From an uncultured Prochlorococcus sp. (GTDB lineage Bacteria; Cyanobacteriota; Cyanobacteriia; PCC-6307; Cyanobiaceae), in NCBI GenBank assembly GCA_902618795.1, contig CACNCF010000001.1, positions 62,001-126,000 of the forward strand: a DNA stretch of 64,000 bases. The letters run 5' to 3'. Positions 1 to 10,171 of this stretch are shown here, piece by piece. Below the pieces are notes generated by a model. It saw only the letters and a program-made list of their open reading frames with translations, did no database searches and was not told the origin of the DNA. A program made the translations under genes and the position numbers. Position 1 is the first letter of the stretch. Every line of letters begins with the position of its first letter.

Positions 1-537
1 GGCGATTAATTTTACTTTCTCAATATTATTAATAGATTTTTTTATAATATCGGAAGGGCTATCAAGAATAACCAAAACTTTTTCAGTTTTTTGAATACCT
101 AATCGAGCAAGGCCATTGATGATATCACTTGTTTTAGGCTGCTTTAAAGTAGATCCAAAATCTTCAACAGCCTTCATATCAGATACTCTGGACATAAGAG
201 CTGTTCTAAGAGCTAATCTACGTTCCTTACGATTCATATCAAGATTGTAAGAACGTGGCTTCGGCCCAAAAATAATTCCGCCACCAGGCCTTAAGGGTGT
301 CCTTATTGATCCTTGACGAGCTCTTCCTGTACCTTTTTGTTTGTATGGCTTTCTACCGCCCCCGCGCACTTCAGATCTTGTCAAAGTTGATGCTGTCCCT
401 TGTCTTTTATTTGCTAGCTGTCTCAGGACTGCTCTATGGATTAAATCTGCCGAAGAAGTTTCTTTAGCAACTGCTAAATCAAGAGTAACTTTGCCTGATT
501 TTTTACCATCCCATTTTAAAGTTTCAAGTGTTGTCAT
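1..537 (-). CDS. rplD: 50S ribosomal protein L4 (3' part runs off the window start)
   Basis: Reverse-strand reading from ATG at 537 gives [26 protein letters not shown]...[40 protein letters not shown], an L4 signature; 4-nt overlap with rplC. Confidence 0.95.
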   Translation of the reverse strand, partial: MTTLETLKWDGKKSGKVTLDLAVAKETSSADLIHRAVLRQLANKRQGTASTLTRSEVRGGGRKPYKQKGTGRARQGSIRTPLRPGGGIIFGPKPRSYNLDMNRKERRLALRTALMSRVSDMKAVEDFGSTLKQPKTSDIINGLARLGIQKTEKVLVILDSPSDIIKKSINNIEKVKLIA

Positions 538-1187
538 GATTTTTCACCTCCTTTTTTGCCTACAACATTATTTGGCTTAATGTTGACAATTGAGCCGGGC
601 TTACCGGGAACAGAACCCTTTACTACAAGCAAATTCTTCTGATCATCAATTTTTAGAACTAACAATCCTTTGGTAGTTATCTGTTTTCCTCCATATCTTC
701 CTGCCATTCTTTTCCCTGGATAAATTCTACCCGGAGTTGTTCCTGCTCCTGTAGATCCTGGTGCTCTATGATTTTTTGAACCATGACTCATAGGACCTCT
801 GCTAAAACCATGTCTTTTCTGGTAACCTGCAAAACCTCTACCCATAGATTTGCCACTGATATCAACTTTTTGACCAACCTCAAAGTTTTTTACAGTTATT
901 TGTTTTCCGATTTCATAAGATGAAGTTTCTTCAACCCTATATTCTTTCAGATGCTTTAAAAGTTCTTCACCTGATTTCAATAAGTGTCCCCTTTCAGGTT
1001 TGCTTAAATGCTTCTCTTTGGACAAGCCATAACCTATCTGAACGGCGGTGTAACCATCCAAAGCAGTTGTTTTCAATTGAGTGACGCGGCAAGGACCAGC
1101 CTCTATAAGAGTAACAGGTACCGAATTACCTTTATCATCGAAAAGTTGGGACATGCCCAATTTCTTTCCTAAAATTCCGATAGACAT
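534..1187 (-). CDS. rplC: 50S ribosomal protein L3
   Basis: [33 protein letters not shown]... typical L3. Confidence 0.97.
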   Translation of the reverse strand: MSIGILGKKLGMSQLFDDKGNSVPVTLIEAGPCRVTQLKTTALDGYTAVQIGYGLSKEKHLSKPERGHLLKSGEELLKHLKEYRVEETSSYEIGKQITVKNFEVGQKVDISGKSMGRGFAGYQKRHGFSRGPMSHGSKNHRAPGSTGAGTTPGRIYPGKRMAGRYGGKQITTKGLLVLKIDDQKNLLVVKGSVPGKPGSIVNIKPNNVVGKKGGEKS

Positions 1188-1355
1188 AAGACTAAATTAG
1201 GCTAGCTCGTAATAATTTTTCAATTATCTAAACCCTTTAGTTATTAAGGTGAAGTTAATAAAAAAACAATTAATAAGGTCGAGACTTATCTGTAATAATA
1301 GATAGTTTCTCTTGGGATAAACCCACCTGAGTTTTTTAACGAAACGCTAAAAAAT

Positions 1356-1401
1356 GTGAAATTTTCAGAGGCTCGGCTAGCTTGCGAGCTTAAAATTTCA
1401 C
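1356..1401. repeat. Long imperfect inverted repeat / hairpin in the divergent rplC-ndhN intergenic region
   Basis: GTGAAATTTT-cagag-GCTCG-gctagcttg-CGAGC-tt-AAAATTTCAC read directly. Confidence 0.75.
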
Positions 1402-1430
1402 TGAGTTACAATTGTACATCATCAAGTACC

Positions 1431-1455
1431 ATAAAATAAAATAAAATAAAATAAA
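1431..1455 (+). repeat. (ATAAA)x5 pentanucleotide tandem repeat directly upstream of the ndhN ribosome-binding region
   Basis: ATAAAATAAAATAAAATAAAATAAA followed by GGAAATTTTTATG. Confidence 0.9.
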
Positions 1456-1465
1456 GGAAATTTTT

Positions 1466-1942
1466 ATGCCATTACTTCTCTCAGGGAAAAAGTTTCATAA
1501 CGATTTAAAAACTAACAAATGTCTCGCAATATTTGCTCCTCTAGAAGGTGGTTATGAAACTCGTCTTTTGAGGAGAATGAGGGCCAAAGGCTTTAAAACT
1601 TTTATAACTTCAGCAAGAGGACTTGGAGATCCAGAAGTTTTCTTGCTCAAATTGCATGGCGTTAGACCACCTCACCTTGGTCATCAAAGTGTAGGAAGAA
1701 ACGGAGCGCTTGGGGAAGTTCAACAAGTAATCCCACAAGCTTCTGAGTTATTTAATGAAAATGATAAAAATAAATTACTTTGGTTATTAGAAGGTCAAGT
1801 ATTATCTCAATCTGAATTAGAGAGCTTAATAGAGATTTGCACTAACGATAATAAACTAACAATAGTTGTTGAAATGGGAGGTTCAAGAAAACTTGAATGG
1901 AAACCATTAAGCAATTATATTTTGGATGAATTTGAAAGTTAA
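1466..1942 (+). CDS. ndhN: NAD(P)H-quinone oxidoreductase subunit N
   Basis: [43 protein letters not shown]...; cyanobacterial NdhN-like, adjacent to ldpA. Confidence 0.88.
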   Translation: MPLLLSGKKFHNDLKTNKCLAIFAPLEGGYETRLLRRMRAKGFKTFITSARGLGDPEVFLLKLHGVRPPHLGHQSVGRNGALGEVQQVIPQASELFNENDKNKLLWLLEGQVLSQSELESLIEICTNDNKLTIVVEMGGSRKLEWKPLSNYILDEFES

Positions 1943-1947
1943 ATTGT

Positions 1948-2955
1948 TTGATTAAAACCAAGAATAAAAAAGATAAATGGATTAAGTTAATTTGTGGTGC
2001 CAGTAATGAAGATATTGTTGCCATAGAAGATTTATGTGCAATTTATACTGCTGCTGGTGTCGACTACATAGATGTTGCAGCAGAAGAATCTATAGTTTAT
2101 GCAGCAAAAAAAGGAATCGATTGGGCAAAAAAAGTCTTTAAAAACTCCCCTGGATTAATGATAAGTATTTGTGATGGTAATGATGTCCACTTTCGAAAAG
2201 CAAAATTTGATCCCTCAAAATGTCCCCCTAGTTGTCCAAGACCATGCGAAAAAGTATGCCCCACCTTCGCAATTGATAATTTCGGAATTAAAGAGAGTAA
2301 ATGTTATGGATGTGGAAGATGTTTAAATAGTTGTCCTCTAAATCTAATTAGTGAATATGAATATAATTTGTCAAAAAATGATTTAGCATCAACACTTCAA
2401 AAAATAAAGCCTAATGCAGTAGAAATTCATACAGAAATCAATCGCCTAGATTCTTTTACAAAAGTTGTAAGTATCCTTAAAAGTTCTGGAATGAAATTAG
2501 ACAAGATATCTATTAGTTGTGGATTAAATCAATCTTTCAAAAAAGCCCAAGAGCCCGAAGATCTTTTGAAAGCTCTTTGGGAAAGATATGAAATTCTGGA
2601 TGAGCTAGATATTCCCCTTATTTGGCAACTAGATGGAAGGCCAATGTCTGGAGATCTTGCTCCTACAACAAGTAGAGATGCTGTTAAGTTGTTTGAAAAA
2701 ATCGGTTCAGATCTTCCACCAGGATTAATTCAATTAGCAGGAGGAACAAATGAAAAAACTCATGAATTATTGAATTTAAACAATCTCCCAGATGGAATAG
2801 CATTTGGAAGTGCTGCAAGAAAAATTATGCAGCCCCTTATTGAATTTGCTCACAAAAATAACAAAAAACTTTATGAGTATCCTGAAATAATGGGTTTGGC
2901 GATCAAAAAAGCTCAGAAATTTCTAGAGCCATGGAAATCGGGCTCATTCAAATAA
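1948..2955 (+). CDS. ldpA: LdpA-like Fe-S protein (light-dependent circadian period)
   Basis: Two ferredoxin-type Cys clusters (CPPSCPRPCEKVCP and CYGCGRCLNSCP) plus cyanobacterial LdpA architecture; TTG start. Confidence 0.85.
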   Translation: MIKTKNKKDKWIKLICGASNEDIVAIEDLCAIYTAAGVDYIDVAAEESIVYAAKKGIDWAKKVFKNSPGLMISICDGNDVHFRKAKFDPSKCPPSCPRPCEKVCPTFAIDNFGIKESKCYGCGRCLNSCPLNLISEYEYNLSKNDLASTLQKIKPNAVEIHTEINRLDSFTKVVSILKSSGMKLDKISISCGLNQSFKKAQEPEDLLKALWERYEILDELDIPLIWQLDGRPMSGDLAPTTSRDAVKLFEKIGSDLPPGLIQLAGGTNEKTHELLNLNNLPDGIAFGSAARKIMQPLIEFAHKNNKKLYEYPEIMGLAIKKAQKFLEPWKSGSFK

Positions 2956-3049
2956 TATTTTTATTTTTCAAAACTAGCGCCATGTTTATAAAAAATTTGT
3001 ATTTTTTGGATAGAAAAAAATCTTCTCATGTATTAAAATGGTAATTCAA

Positions 3050-3121
3050 TGGGCCGTCGCCAAGTGGTAAGGCATCGGGTTTTGGTCTCGACATTCCTAG
3101 GTTCGAATCCTAGCGGCCCAG
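3050..3121 (+). tRNA. tRNA-Gln (TTG)
   Basis: Cloverleaf TGGGCCG...TTTTGGT loop...GGTTCGAATCC...CGGCCCAG. Confidence 0.95.
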
Positions 3122-3137
3122 TTCTATTATTCAATTG

Positions 3138-3915
3138 GTGTCTTCTCAAAAAAATTTTTCTATTTGATTTTGATGGAGTAATAGTTGATGGAATGCAAGA
3201 ATATTGGCATAGCTCCTTGCTGGCATGTGAAAGATATTTAAATTCACCCGACATCACTATTGATCAAAAACTTTATCAAGGAGTACCAAATTCTTTCAAA
3301 GAAATTAGGCCTTGGGTTAAATATGGTTGGGAAATGATTCTAATTGTTCACGAAATTATAAAAACAGAAAATCCATTAAAAAGTGATAATAAAGATGATT
3401 TCATTAATAATTATCATCAAAATTGCCAGAGGATATTAAATGAAAATTCCTGGATAGCAGAAGATATACAAAAAATGTTAGATAAGTCTCGCGAGTACCA
3501 AATTGATAAAGATTTTAAATCGTGGGTAAATTTACATAAACCTTTTTTTGAAATTATAAATTTTATGAAAGAATTAAGCAAAAGAGGAATAAAAACTGGA
3601 GTCATAACAACTAAAGGTAAAATATTTGCAGAAAAAATTCTTAAACAATTAAATATTTTTCCAGAAGTTATTTTTGGTTATGAATCAGGAACAAAAATCA
3701 AAATAGCTGAAAAACTTACACAAACTTATGACATTTTAGGCTTTATAGAAGATAGAAAAAAAACTCTAATCGATATTAAACAAAATTCAGAAACTTCTCA
3801 CATTCCATGCTTCCTTGCTGATTGGGGATATTTGAAAGAATCAGATAAAAATAAGTTAAGTAACGAAATCAAATTATTAAAATTAGGAAACCTTGGAGAA
3901 TTAGTTGCAATTTAA
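3138..3915 (+). CDS. HAD-superfamily hydrolase; 5' end needs a frame change (see findings)
   Basis: KKIFLFDFDGVIVDG motif I and later VITTKGK / GFIEDRKKTL motifs. The ORF-track start lies inside tRNA-Gln; no in-frame ATG/GTG/TTG exists between the tRNA and DFDG. Confidence 0.8.
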
Positions 3916-3929
3916 AGATAATCAGCTAG

Positions 3930-3943
3930 AGTACAGATGTACT
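3930..3943 (+). promoter_or_regulatory. LexA/SOS-box-like palindrome upstream of recA
   Basis: AGTACAGATGTACT matches the cyanobacterial LexA consensus RGTACNNNDGTWCB; about 85 nt upstream of the recA start. Confidence 0.8.
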
Positions 3944-4027
3944 ATAGTTTGTATTTATGAAGTTTGGTTTAAATAAAAATTTCCAAATTTAGAATAATTA
4001 CAAGAACTTTAACCGATAAATAAAACA

Positions 4028-5125
4028 ATGAGCCTTGAAGAAAAGAAAAAAACTGAATCAAAAGAAAAAGACAAGGCATTAAGTCTTGTCTTAGGTCAAA
4101 TAGAAAGAAATTTTGGACGAGGTTCAATAATGAGACTTGGTGACGCCTCAAGAATGAAAGTAGAAACAATATCTACTGGGGCACTCACCTTAGATTTAGC
4201 ATTAGGAGGAGGCTATCCAAAAGGAAGAGTAGTAGAAGTTTACGGACCAGAAAGTTCAGGAAAAACTACATTAACGCTTCACGCGATTGCGGAAGTCCAA
4301 AAAAATGGAGGAGTAGCTGCATTTGTAGATGCTGAGCATGCACTCGATCCAGTTTATGCGGCCTCTTTAGGTGTTGATGTTGAAAATTTGTTAGTTTCAC
4401 AGCCAGATACTGGTGAAATGGCTCTAGAAATAGTTGACCAACTTATAAGATCGAGTGCGGTAGATCTTGTAGTTGTTGACTCGGTTGCAGCACTAACCCC
4501 AAGAGCCGAAATAGAAGGAGAGATGGGAGATCACGTAATTGGAAGCCAAGCAAGGCTAATGAGCCAAGCAATGAGGAAAATAACAGGGAATATTGGCAAA
4601 TCTGGATGTACGGTAATATTCCTGAATCAATTACGCCTAAAAATTGGCGTTACATACGGCAATCCAGAAACAACCACAGGAGGCAATGCATTAAAATTTT
4701 ATGCCTCAGTAAGACTTGATATCAGAAGAATTCAAACTCTTAAAAGAGGTACTGAGGAATATGGCATAAGAGCAAAAGTGAAAGTAGCAAAAAACAAAGT
4801 TGCACCACCATTTAGAATTGCAGAATTTGATATTCTCTTTGGGAAAGGTATTAGTACAACAGGATGCTTATTAGATTTAGCAGAAGAGACTAATATCATC
4901 ATAAGGAGAGGTGCTTGGTATAGTTATGAAGGAGAAAATATTGGACAAGGAAGAGATAATACAATTATTTGGCTTGATCAAAACTTAGAAATCAGGAATA
5001 AAGTAGAATCTATGGTTAAAGAGAAATTAACAGAAGGAACTGAAGTCAGTTCTAATTCAATGAAAGCATTAAATAGCAATCCTGCTAATACAATCGCTGT
5101 TAATGATATAAAAACAGTAGCTTAG
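4028..5125 (+). CDS. recA: Recombinase A
   Basis: [20 protein letters not shown], Walker motifs and full-length RecA sequence. Confidence 0.99.
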   Translation: MSLEEKKKTESKEKDKALSLVLGQIERNFGRGSIMRLGDASRMKVETISTGALTLDLALGGGYPKGRVVEVYGPESSGKTTLTLHAIAEVQKNGGVAAFVDAEHALDPVYAASLGVDVENLLVSQPDTGEMALEIVDQLIRSSAVDLVVVDSVAALTPRAEIEGEMGDHVIGSQARLMSQAMRKITGNIGKSGCTVIFLNQLRLKIGVTYGNPETTTGGNALKFYASVRLDIRRIQTLKRGTEEYGIRAKVKVAKNKVAPPFRIAEFDILFGKGISTTGCLLDLAEETNIIIRRGAWYSYEGENIGQGRDNTIIWLDQNLEIRNKVESMVKEKLTEGTEVSSNSMKALNSNPANTIAVNDIKTVA

Positions 5126-5127
5126 AT

Positions 5128-5373
5128 TTATAAAGAATCAGCTAAAGTCCACCACCCAGCAGCAGGGCCTATAAATCTCACTACAATCCATAAGATTACT
5201 AAACCTCCGATTCCAAACCAACTGGCCTTAATACTTAATTTAATTAGGTCATCTCTTTGATTGATTGTAAAGGGAAGCCATTCAAATAATCTTGGGGACT
5301 CATCAATTTTAGTTTTAGTATTATTTTTTTTTGGAGGTAAACCAAGTGTTTTACGTCTTTTTGCTTCTCCCAT
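5128..5373 (-). CDS. Small cyanobacterial membrane protein (DUF2839-like)
   Basis: MGEAKRRKTLGLPPKK N-terminus and one TM segment. Confidence 0.7.
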   Translation of the reverse strand: MGEAKRRKTLGLPPKKNNTKTKIDESPRLFEWLPFTINQRDDLIKLSIKASWFGIGGLVILWIVVRFIGPAAGWWTLADSL

Positions 5374-5402
5374 CTTTCTTTAGTTATTTACAAAATCATA
5401 AC

Positions 5403-6851
5403 CTAATCAAAAGGTAGCATATAGTTAATTTGTTTTGAGGGTTGAATATTTTGCAAAAGTAATCTTGCCCAGTTTCTTTTATTTGCTCTTCCATCTAGGA
5501 TTATTAACTTACCTGAATTTCTTCTTAAAGGAGAAATAGATCTTTCAAGTTTAATTCTAGCTTGAGGAAGAAAGAAGTCTCTAAACCAATCTTGAGAAAG
5601 CTTCTTTTTATGAGAGACAGTAATTGCATTAATGGGTTCTGACATATTCGGAATCGGAAGTAAAGGAACGATAATTTGTTCTGGAATTTGAATTAAATAA
5701 GAATTCATAATCCACCAGTCAAAACTAGAGCAAAGGATTTCATTTCTGCCTGAGGGAATTGTCTCTAGCAATACTCTCTTCCCGAAAGTAGAAGCTAATT
5801 CTGTAGCAAGATTAGTTTTTAAATCAATATCATCAGACAACACTAAAGTTAAACCGTTTCTAAAAAGTATTAACTTTTTGCATTTGTCCAAGATTGAATT
5901 GGTAAAAAGAGGATTATTAGGAAGCAACTGTTTAGAGGGTATATATAAAGAAATCTTTTTCTCTTCAAAATTACTCTTAAAATTAATAACCAAGTCAATA
6001 TCTAAACTATGCTTTTTAAAATACATTTGGAGAAAATTATCTTTTCTCAACGCTGATAAAAAAACAAATTTATTATTTGAAAAAAATTCCTTAATTTGAA
6101 AAAGTTCATCTATTGGCTGTAAATACAAATTCCAATCTAAATTTGTTTCGTTTAACTTTACCCAGCATGCCCAACCTTGAGATAATGCTTTATTGACGCT
6201 TAAAAATTTATCAGAAAAAAAAGAATTTTCATGAAAAAAGTTTGACAAAAAACTTATTTCTTTTTCATCTAAATTGATATAACTATTTCCTAAGACCTTT
6301 CTCAAGAAGAACTTTTTCTTCAACGAATCATATACTTTTATAAATTTTTGATTGATTAATTCAAATTCTTTAAAATTTTTTGTCCAATCCTTTTTAAGTA
6401 AAGAAATCCTAAAATGATTTTTTAAATCCTGTTTTATATCCTCAATTCCTGAATAAACTACTCGATGATTTCTAAGATTAAAAGAATTGGGATCATTAAG
6501 AAAATTTTGGATAGTTATCAAGTGAACATGATGATTTGCAAAAATAAATTGATCATTTTTCAAAATAAAATTAAAACCTAGATTTTTCAATGAATCAATC
6601 TGAAATTGGCTTATAAATTGGATTTTTTCTTTAGATAAAATAAAAGTTGAATCCTCTTCCTTTAAAAATAAAGAAATCAAAATTGGAGGTAACCAATCAT
6701 AGCTAGAGAAAATTTCTGAATTAATTAGATAAGTAGAATCATTTTCAATACATTTGGAAACTATCCTCCCAAAAGAATATATGTGCTCCCAATTAATACT
6801 TTGATCTCTCAAAAAATTTTTTAAATATTGATGACTTAAAATTTCAAGCAT
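5403..6851 (-). CDS. Conserved cyanobacterial helicase-like protein, apparently degenerate
   Basis: C-terminal segment (LTLVLSDDIDLKTNLATELASTFGKRVLLET...PQARIKLERSISPLRRNSGKLIILDGR) resembles an SF2/DinG-type helicase C-domain; no Walker A seen. Confidence 0.5.
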   Translation of the reverse strand: MLEILSHQYLKNFLRDQSINWEHIYSFGRIVSKCIENDSTYLINSEIFSSYDWLPPILISLFLKEEDSTFILSKEKIQFISQFQIDSLKNLGFNFILKNDQFIFANHHVHLITIQNFLNDPNSFNLRNHRVVYSGIEDIKQDLKNHFRISLLKKDWTKNFKEFELINQKFIKVYDSLKKKFFLRKVLGNSYINLDEKEISFLSNFFHENSFFSDKFLSVNKALSQGWACWVKLNETNLDWNLYLQPIDELFQIKEFFSNNKFVFLSALRKDNFLQMYFKKHSLDIDLVINFKSNFEEKKISLYIPSKQLLPNNPLFTNSILDKCKKLILFRNGLTLVLSDDIDLKTNLATELASTFGKRVLLETIPSGRNEILCSSFDWWIMNSYLIQIPEQIIVPLLPIPNMSEPINAITVSHKKKLSQDWFRDFFLPQARIKLERSISPLRRNSGKLIILDGRANKRNWARLLLQNIQPSKQINYMLPFD

Positions 6852-6946
6852 TTATAATTAATTTAATTTCAAAAACATGCAAAATTTATGAACCTAATAT
6901 ACAAAAAATTGGTATCAATAAAAGAGGGCCTTGAATTTATTAATTT

Positions 6947-7786
6947 ATGAAAATTGGAATAGTAGGATTAGGATTAATTGGTGGTTCTTTAGGATTAAAA
7001 CTCCAAAGTCTTAATCATACAATTTATGGAATAGCAAATAATGAATTTAATGAAAAAAAAGCTAAGGATAAAAAACTTGCAAATTTTGTTAGCTGTGATC
7101 TGAGCTTATTAAAAAAATGTGAGCTAATAATTTTGGCATTGCCTATCAAAGATTTGATCAGTCCGTCGCAAAAATTAGTAGCATCAATACCTCAGGAAAC
7201 AATACTAACTGATGTAGGGTCTGTAAAAGAACCAATTGTAAATACATGGGAAAATTCACATCCTCTATTTATTGGATCTCATCCAATGGCAGGCACAGAA
7301 AAAAAAGGAGTTGATTCAGGTTTTGAAGGTCTTTTTAAAAATGCAAAATGGATTATTACCCCAACACAAAATAGTGATTTAAATTCAGTCAAAACTATTT
7401 CCAAACTCATAAAATCAATGGATTGTGAAATTTGCCAAGCTTCGCCAAAAGAGCATGATGAAGCAGTATCTCTAATTTCTCATTTGCCTATATTTTTAGC
7501 TTCTGCACTCATAGAAACTGCGCAAACAAAAAATAATCAATCTTTATTAGATCTCTCGCAAAAATTAGCTGCTACAGGATTTGCTGACACTTCGAGAGTT
7601 GGCGGAGGCAATGAACAATTAGGCCTAGATTTAGCTATTAATAATCAGATTAATGTTTTAAATTCCATAAATAATTTTAAAAATAAGCTGAATATACTGG
7701 AATCTCTTATTAAAGAAAAAAATTGGGATTTACTTTCTAAAAAACTTGCTGAAGCAAAAGAAAACAGACAAAATTTTATAAACTAA
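6947..7786 (+). CDS. tyrA: Prephenate/arogenate dehydrogenase
   Basis: MKIGIVGLGLIGGSLGLKLQ, IGSHPMAGTEKKGVDSG. Confidence 0.93.
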   Translation: MKIGIVGLGLIGGSLGLKLQSLNHTIYGIANNEFNEKKAKDKKLANFVSCDLSLLKKCELIILALPIKDLISPSQKLVASIPQETILTDVGSVKEPIVNTWENSHPLFIGSHPMAGTEKKGVDSGFEGLFKNAKWIITPTQNSDLNSVKTISKLIKSMDCEICQASPKEHDEAVSLISHLPIFLASALIETAQTKNNQSLLDLSQKLAATGFADTSRVGGGNEQLGLDLAINNQINVLNSINNFKNKLNILESLIKEKNWDLLSKKLAEAKENRQNFIN

Positions 7787-9281
7787 AATTTTCTATACCT
7801 TTGGAAGCTAAAATTTGCCTTGAAACCATTAATGCAGACTGACTAACACCTGCAGTACCCTCTCCTGGATAGATCGAATCTCCACATAACCATAAACCTT
7901 CAAAAGGTGTCCTACTTGATAATCCAAATAAACCAAAAATATCTGGATTTTGACCAAGCCCGCCTACTATTCCATTAGGTCTTTTTGTCCATTTTTCAAA
8001 GCCCAATGGAGTTGCTAATTCTCTATGTAGCCATTTTTCAGGATCAATATCAAATTGACTTTCCAATTCAAGGGATATTTTTTTCATGAAACCATTTTTT
8101 TTCTTTAAGTAAGTTTGTTTATCTAGATCAAACCAATCTTTAGTTTTGGTAAAGATACTGGCAATTAAAGTAACCTCACCTTTTGGCGCTCTTCCATCAC
8201 CATCATCACTAATTGATACGAATAACGAACAAAATTCTTTTGAAACAAATTGATAATGATTGGAGAATGTTTTTTTAATATGTTCCTTTTTTAATGCTGA
8301 ATAAAAAACTACAGCTCCACTTGGATCAGGCAAATTATTAAGTCGATTTTTATAATTTTTTTTTCTTTCTAAAGGATCTTTCAAATGCTTAAGCAAAGAT
8401 TGTGGAGGTGCGGTATAAATCACATCTTTTGCTTGATAAATAAATGATTTTTTTTTCGAATTAGCAGATAGTTGCCAACACATATTTACGTCGTCAAAAG
8501 TTATAGAATTAACTTCTTGTCCAAAAATTAAATTAACTCCAGTTTTCATTAATGAACTTTCTAATGATTCAGTTAAAGACTGCATAGATTTTTTAAGATG
8601 CCATAGACCATGTGGCTGTTGACACATTTGAAGAACAGTAGATCCATATAATGCTGCAGTACTATAAACGTCCTCTTGAGAATAAAGTTTTAGTTGAAGA
8701 TTTAAAAATTTAATCAAGCGCTCATTCTTGGATAATCCACATATCCGCAATAGATCAAAAATAGTAGATTTAAGTAAGATACCTGTGACAAGGTTTGAAG
8801 GTACTAGTGCTTTGAGAAGTTGAGAAAAATCCCAAAAATTACTTATTGGTAATACAGGATTATTATTAGCAAATATCCAATTACTTTCATGTATTAGGGT
8901 ACAAAGCTTCCAAAATCTTTGACTCCCAGGAAACTGCATTTCTCGTTCAGCAATCCATTTACTTTTTTCATACCAAATAGGTATAGGATTACCACCATCA
9001 TTTAAATCAACAATGCAAGCAGGATCTAAAATTGTGGCTTCTGGAGATGGAATATCTAAAAAATCAAAAATTCTAGAATGTATTCCTCCCTTCTCTAAAC
9101 CAGCTACCTGAGTTGCGCCAACATCGAAAGTATAATTCTTTCTTTTAAATGTACCGGCACATCCTCCGGCTTGAGTATGAGATTCGATTAAAGTCACTGA
9201 TAAGCCTTGTTTTGATAAAATCGCTGCAGAAGTTAGTCCTGCTATACCAGCTCCTACAACAATAACTTCAGACTTTTTCAT
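7776..9281 (-). CDS. crtD: CrtD-like carotenoid desaturase / CrtISO-family FAD oxidoreductase
   Basis: VIVVGAGIAGLTSAAILSKQGLSVTLIESHTQAGGCAGTFKRKNYTFDVGATQVAGLEKGG; C-terminal GDSIYPGEGTAGVSQSA. Confidence 0.75.
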   Translation of the reverse strand: MKKSEVIVVGAGIAGLTSAAILSKQGLSVTLIESHTQAGGCAGTFKRKNYTFDVGATQVAGLEKGGIHSRIFDFLDIPSPEATILDPACIVDLNDGGNPIPIWYEKSKWIAEREMQFPGSQRFWKLCTLIHESNWIFANNNPVLPISNFWDFSQLLKALVPSNLVTGILLKSTIFDLLRICGLSKNERLIKFLNLQLKLYSQEDVYSTAALYGSTVLQMCQQPHGLWHLKKSMQSLTESLESSLMKTGVNLIFGQEVNSITFDDVNMCWQLSANSKKKSFIYQAKDVIYTAPPQSLLKHLKDPLERKKNYKNRLNNLPDPSGAVVFYSALKKEHIKKTFSNHYQFVSKEFCSLFVSISDDGDGRAPKGEVTLIASIFTKTKDWFDLDKQTYLKKKNGFMKKISLELESQFDIDPEKWLHRELATPLGFEKWTKRPNGIVGGLGQNPDIFGLFGLSSRTPFEGLWLCGDSIYPGEGTAGVSQSALMVSRQILASKGIENFSL

Positions 9282-9285
9282 TAAA

Positions 9286-10164
9286 ATGCAAAAATTATCT
9301 CCTATTGAAATTAACGAAATTTGTGAAGAATTAGGTGAAACCTATCCAAAAAGTATTGAACAAGTACATGGTGGCGATATTCATAATGCATGGCGAATAG
9401 AATTCTCAAACAAAAAGTTATTCCTTAAAAGAAACATTAGAAACAAAAAATTTCTTGAATTTGAAAAATATTGTCTCCAAAATTTGAGAAAATATATTAA
9501 TCAAGAAAACTTAGTTATTCCTGAAGTTATTGCATATAAAAATATAAAAAATATAGAGATTCTTTTAATTGAATGGATAGATATCCATAACTTTGACCAA
9601 AAAAAGCTTGGAAAAGGTTTAGGTGAATTGCACTTGAAATCAGCTGAATCTAACCCCAAAATGTTTGGGTTTCCAGTTGAGGGTTTTATCGGAACAACAG
9701 ATCAGAAAAAAGGCTTGGAAGATAATTGGATAGATTGTTTTTTAAACTTAAGGATAATACCTCAATTATTAAGTCTTAAATCGAGAATTTTAGATAAAGA
9801 AATTATAAATAAAGTTAAAGAAAAAATTCAATCAGAATTGCTGAATCACAAACCAATAAATTCTCTAGTTCATGGTGATTTATGGTCAGGTAATGCAGGA
9901 ATGGACAAAAATGGAAAGGGGGTTATATTTGACCCTGCATCTTGGTGGGCAGATAATGAAGTAGATATAGCTATGACAAAACTATTTGGAGGTTTTAGAA
10001 GAGAATTTTATGAAGAATATCATAGAATTTTTCCTATAAAAAACGGATTTGAAAAAAGAATTATTATTTATAATTTTTATCACATATTGAATCACGCCAA
10101 TATGTTTGGAGGAGGGTACTTAAACCAAGTTGAAGATTACGTAAAAGCAATTCTTAATATGTAA
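9286..10164 (+). CDS. Fructosamine kinase / ketosamine-3-kinase family
   Basis: LVHGDLWSGNAGMDKNGKGVIFDPASWWADNEVDIAMTKLFGGF characteristic motif. Confidence 0.88.
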   Translation: MQKLSPIEINEICEELGETYPKSIEQVHGGDIHNAWRIEFSNKKLFLKRNIRNKKFLEFEKYCLQNLRKYINQENLVIPEVIAYKNIKNIEILLIEWIDIHNFDQKKLGKGLGELHLKSAESNPKMFGFPVEGFIGTTDQKKGLEDNWIDCFLNLRIIPQLLSLKSRILDKEIINKVKEKIQSELLNHKPINSLVHGDLWSGNAGMDKNGKGVIFDPASWWADNEVDIAMTKLFGGFRREFYEEYHRIFPIKNGFEKRIIIYNFYHILNHANMFGGGYLNQVEDYVKAILNM

Positions 10165-10171
10165 TCTTTAA

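Noticed and set aside
341-580. 79-aa plus-strand ORF
   Set aside because: Antisense to rplD/rplC; no independent support.
3033-3257. 74-aa minus-strand ORF across tRNA-Gln
   Set aside because: Contains the reverse complement of the tRNA (GPLGFEPRNVETKT); spurious.
7776-7786. 11-bp convergent overlap of tyrA and crtD
   Set aside because: Common in compact genomes; not informative on its own.
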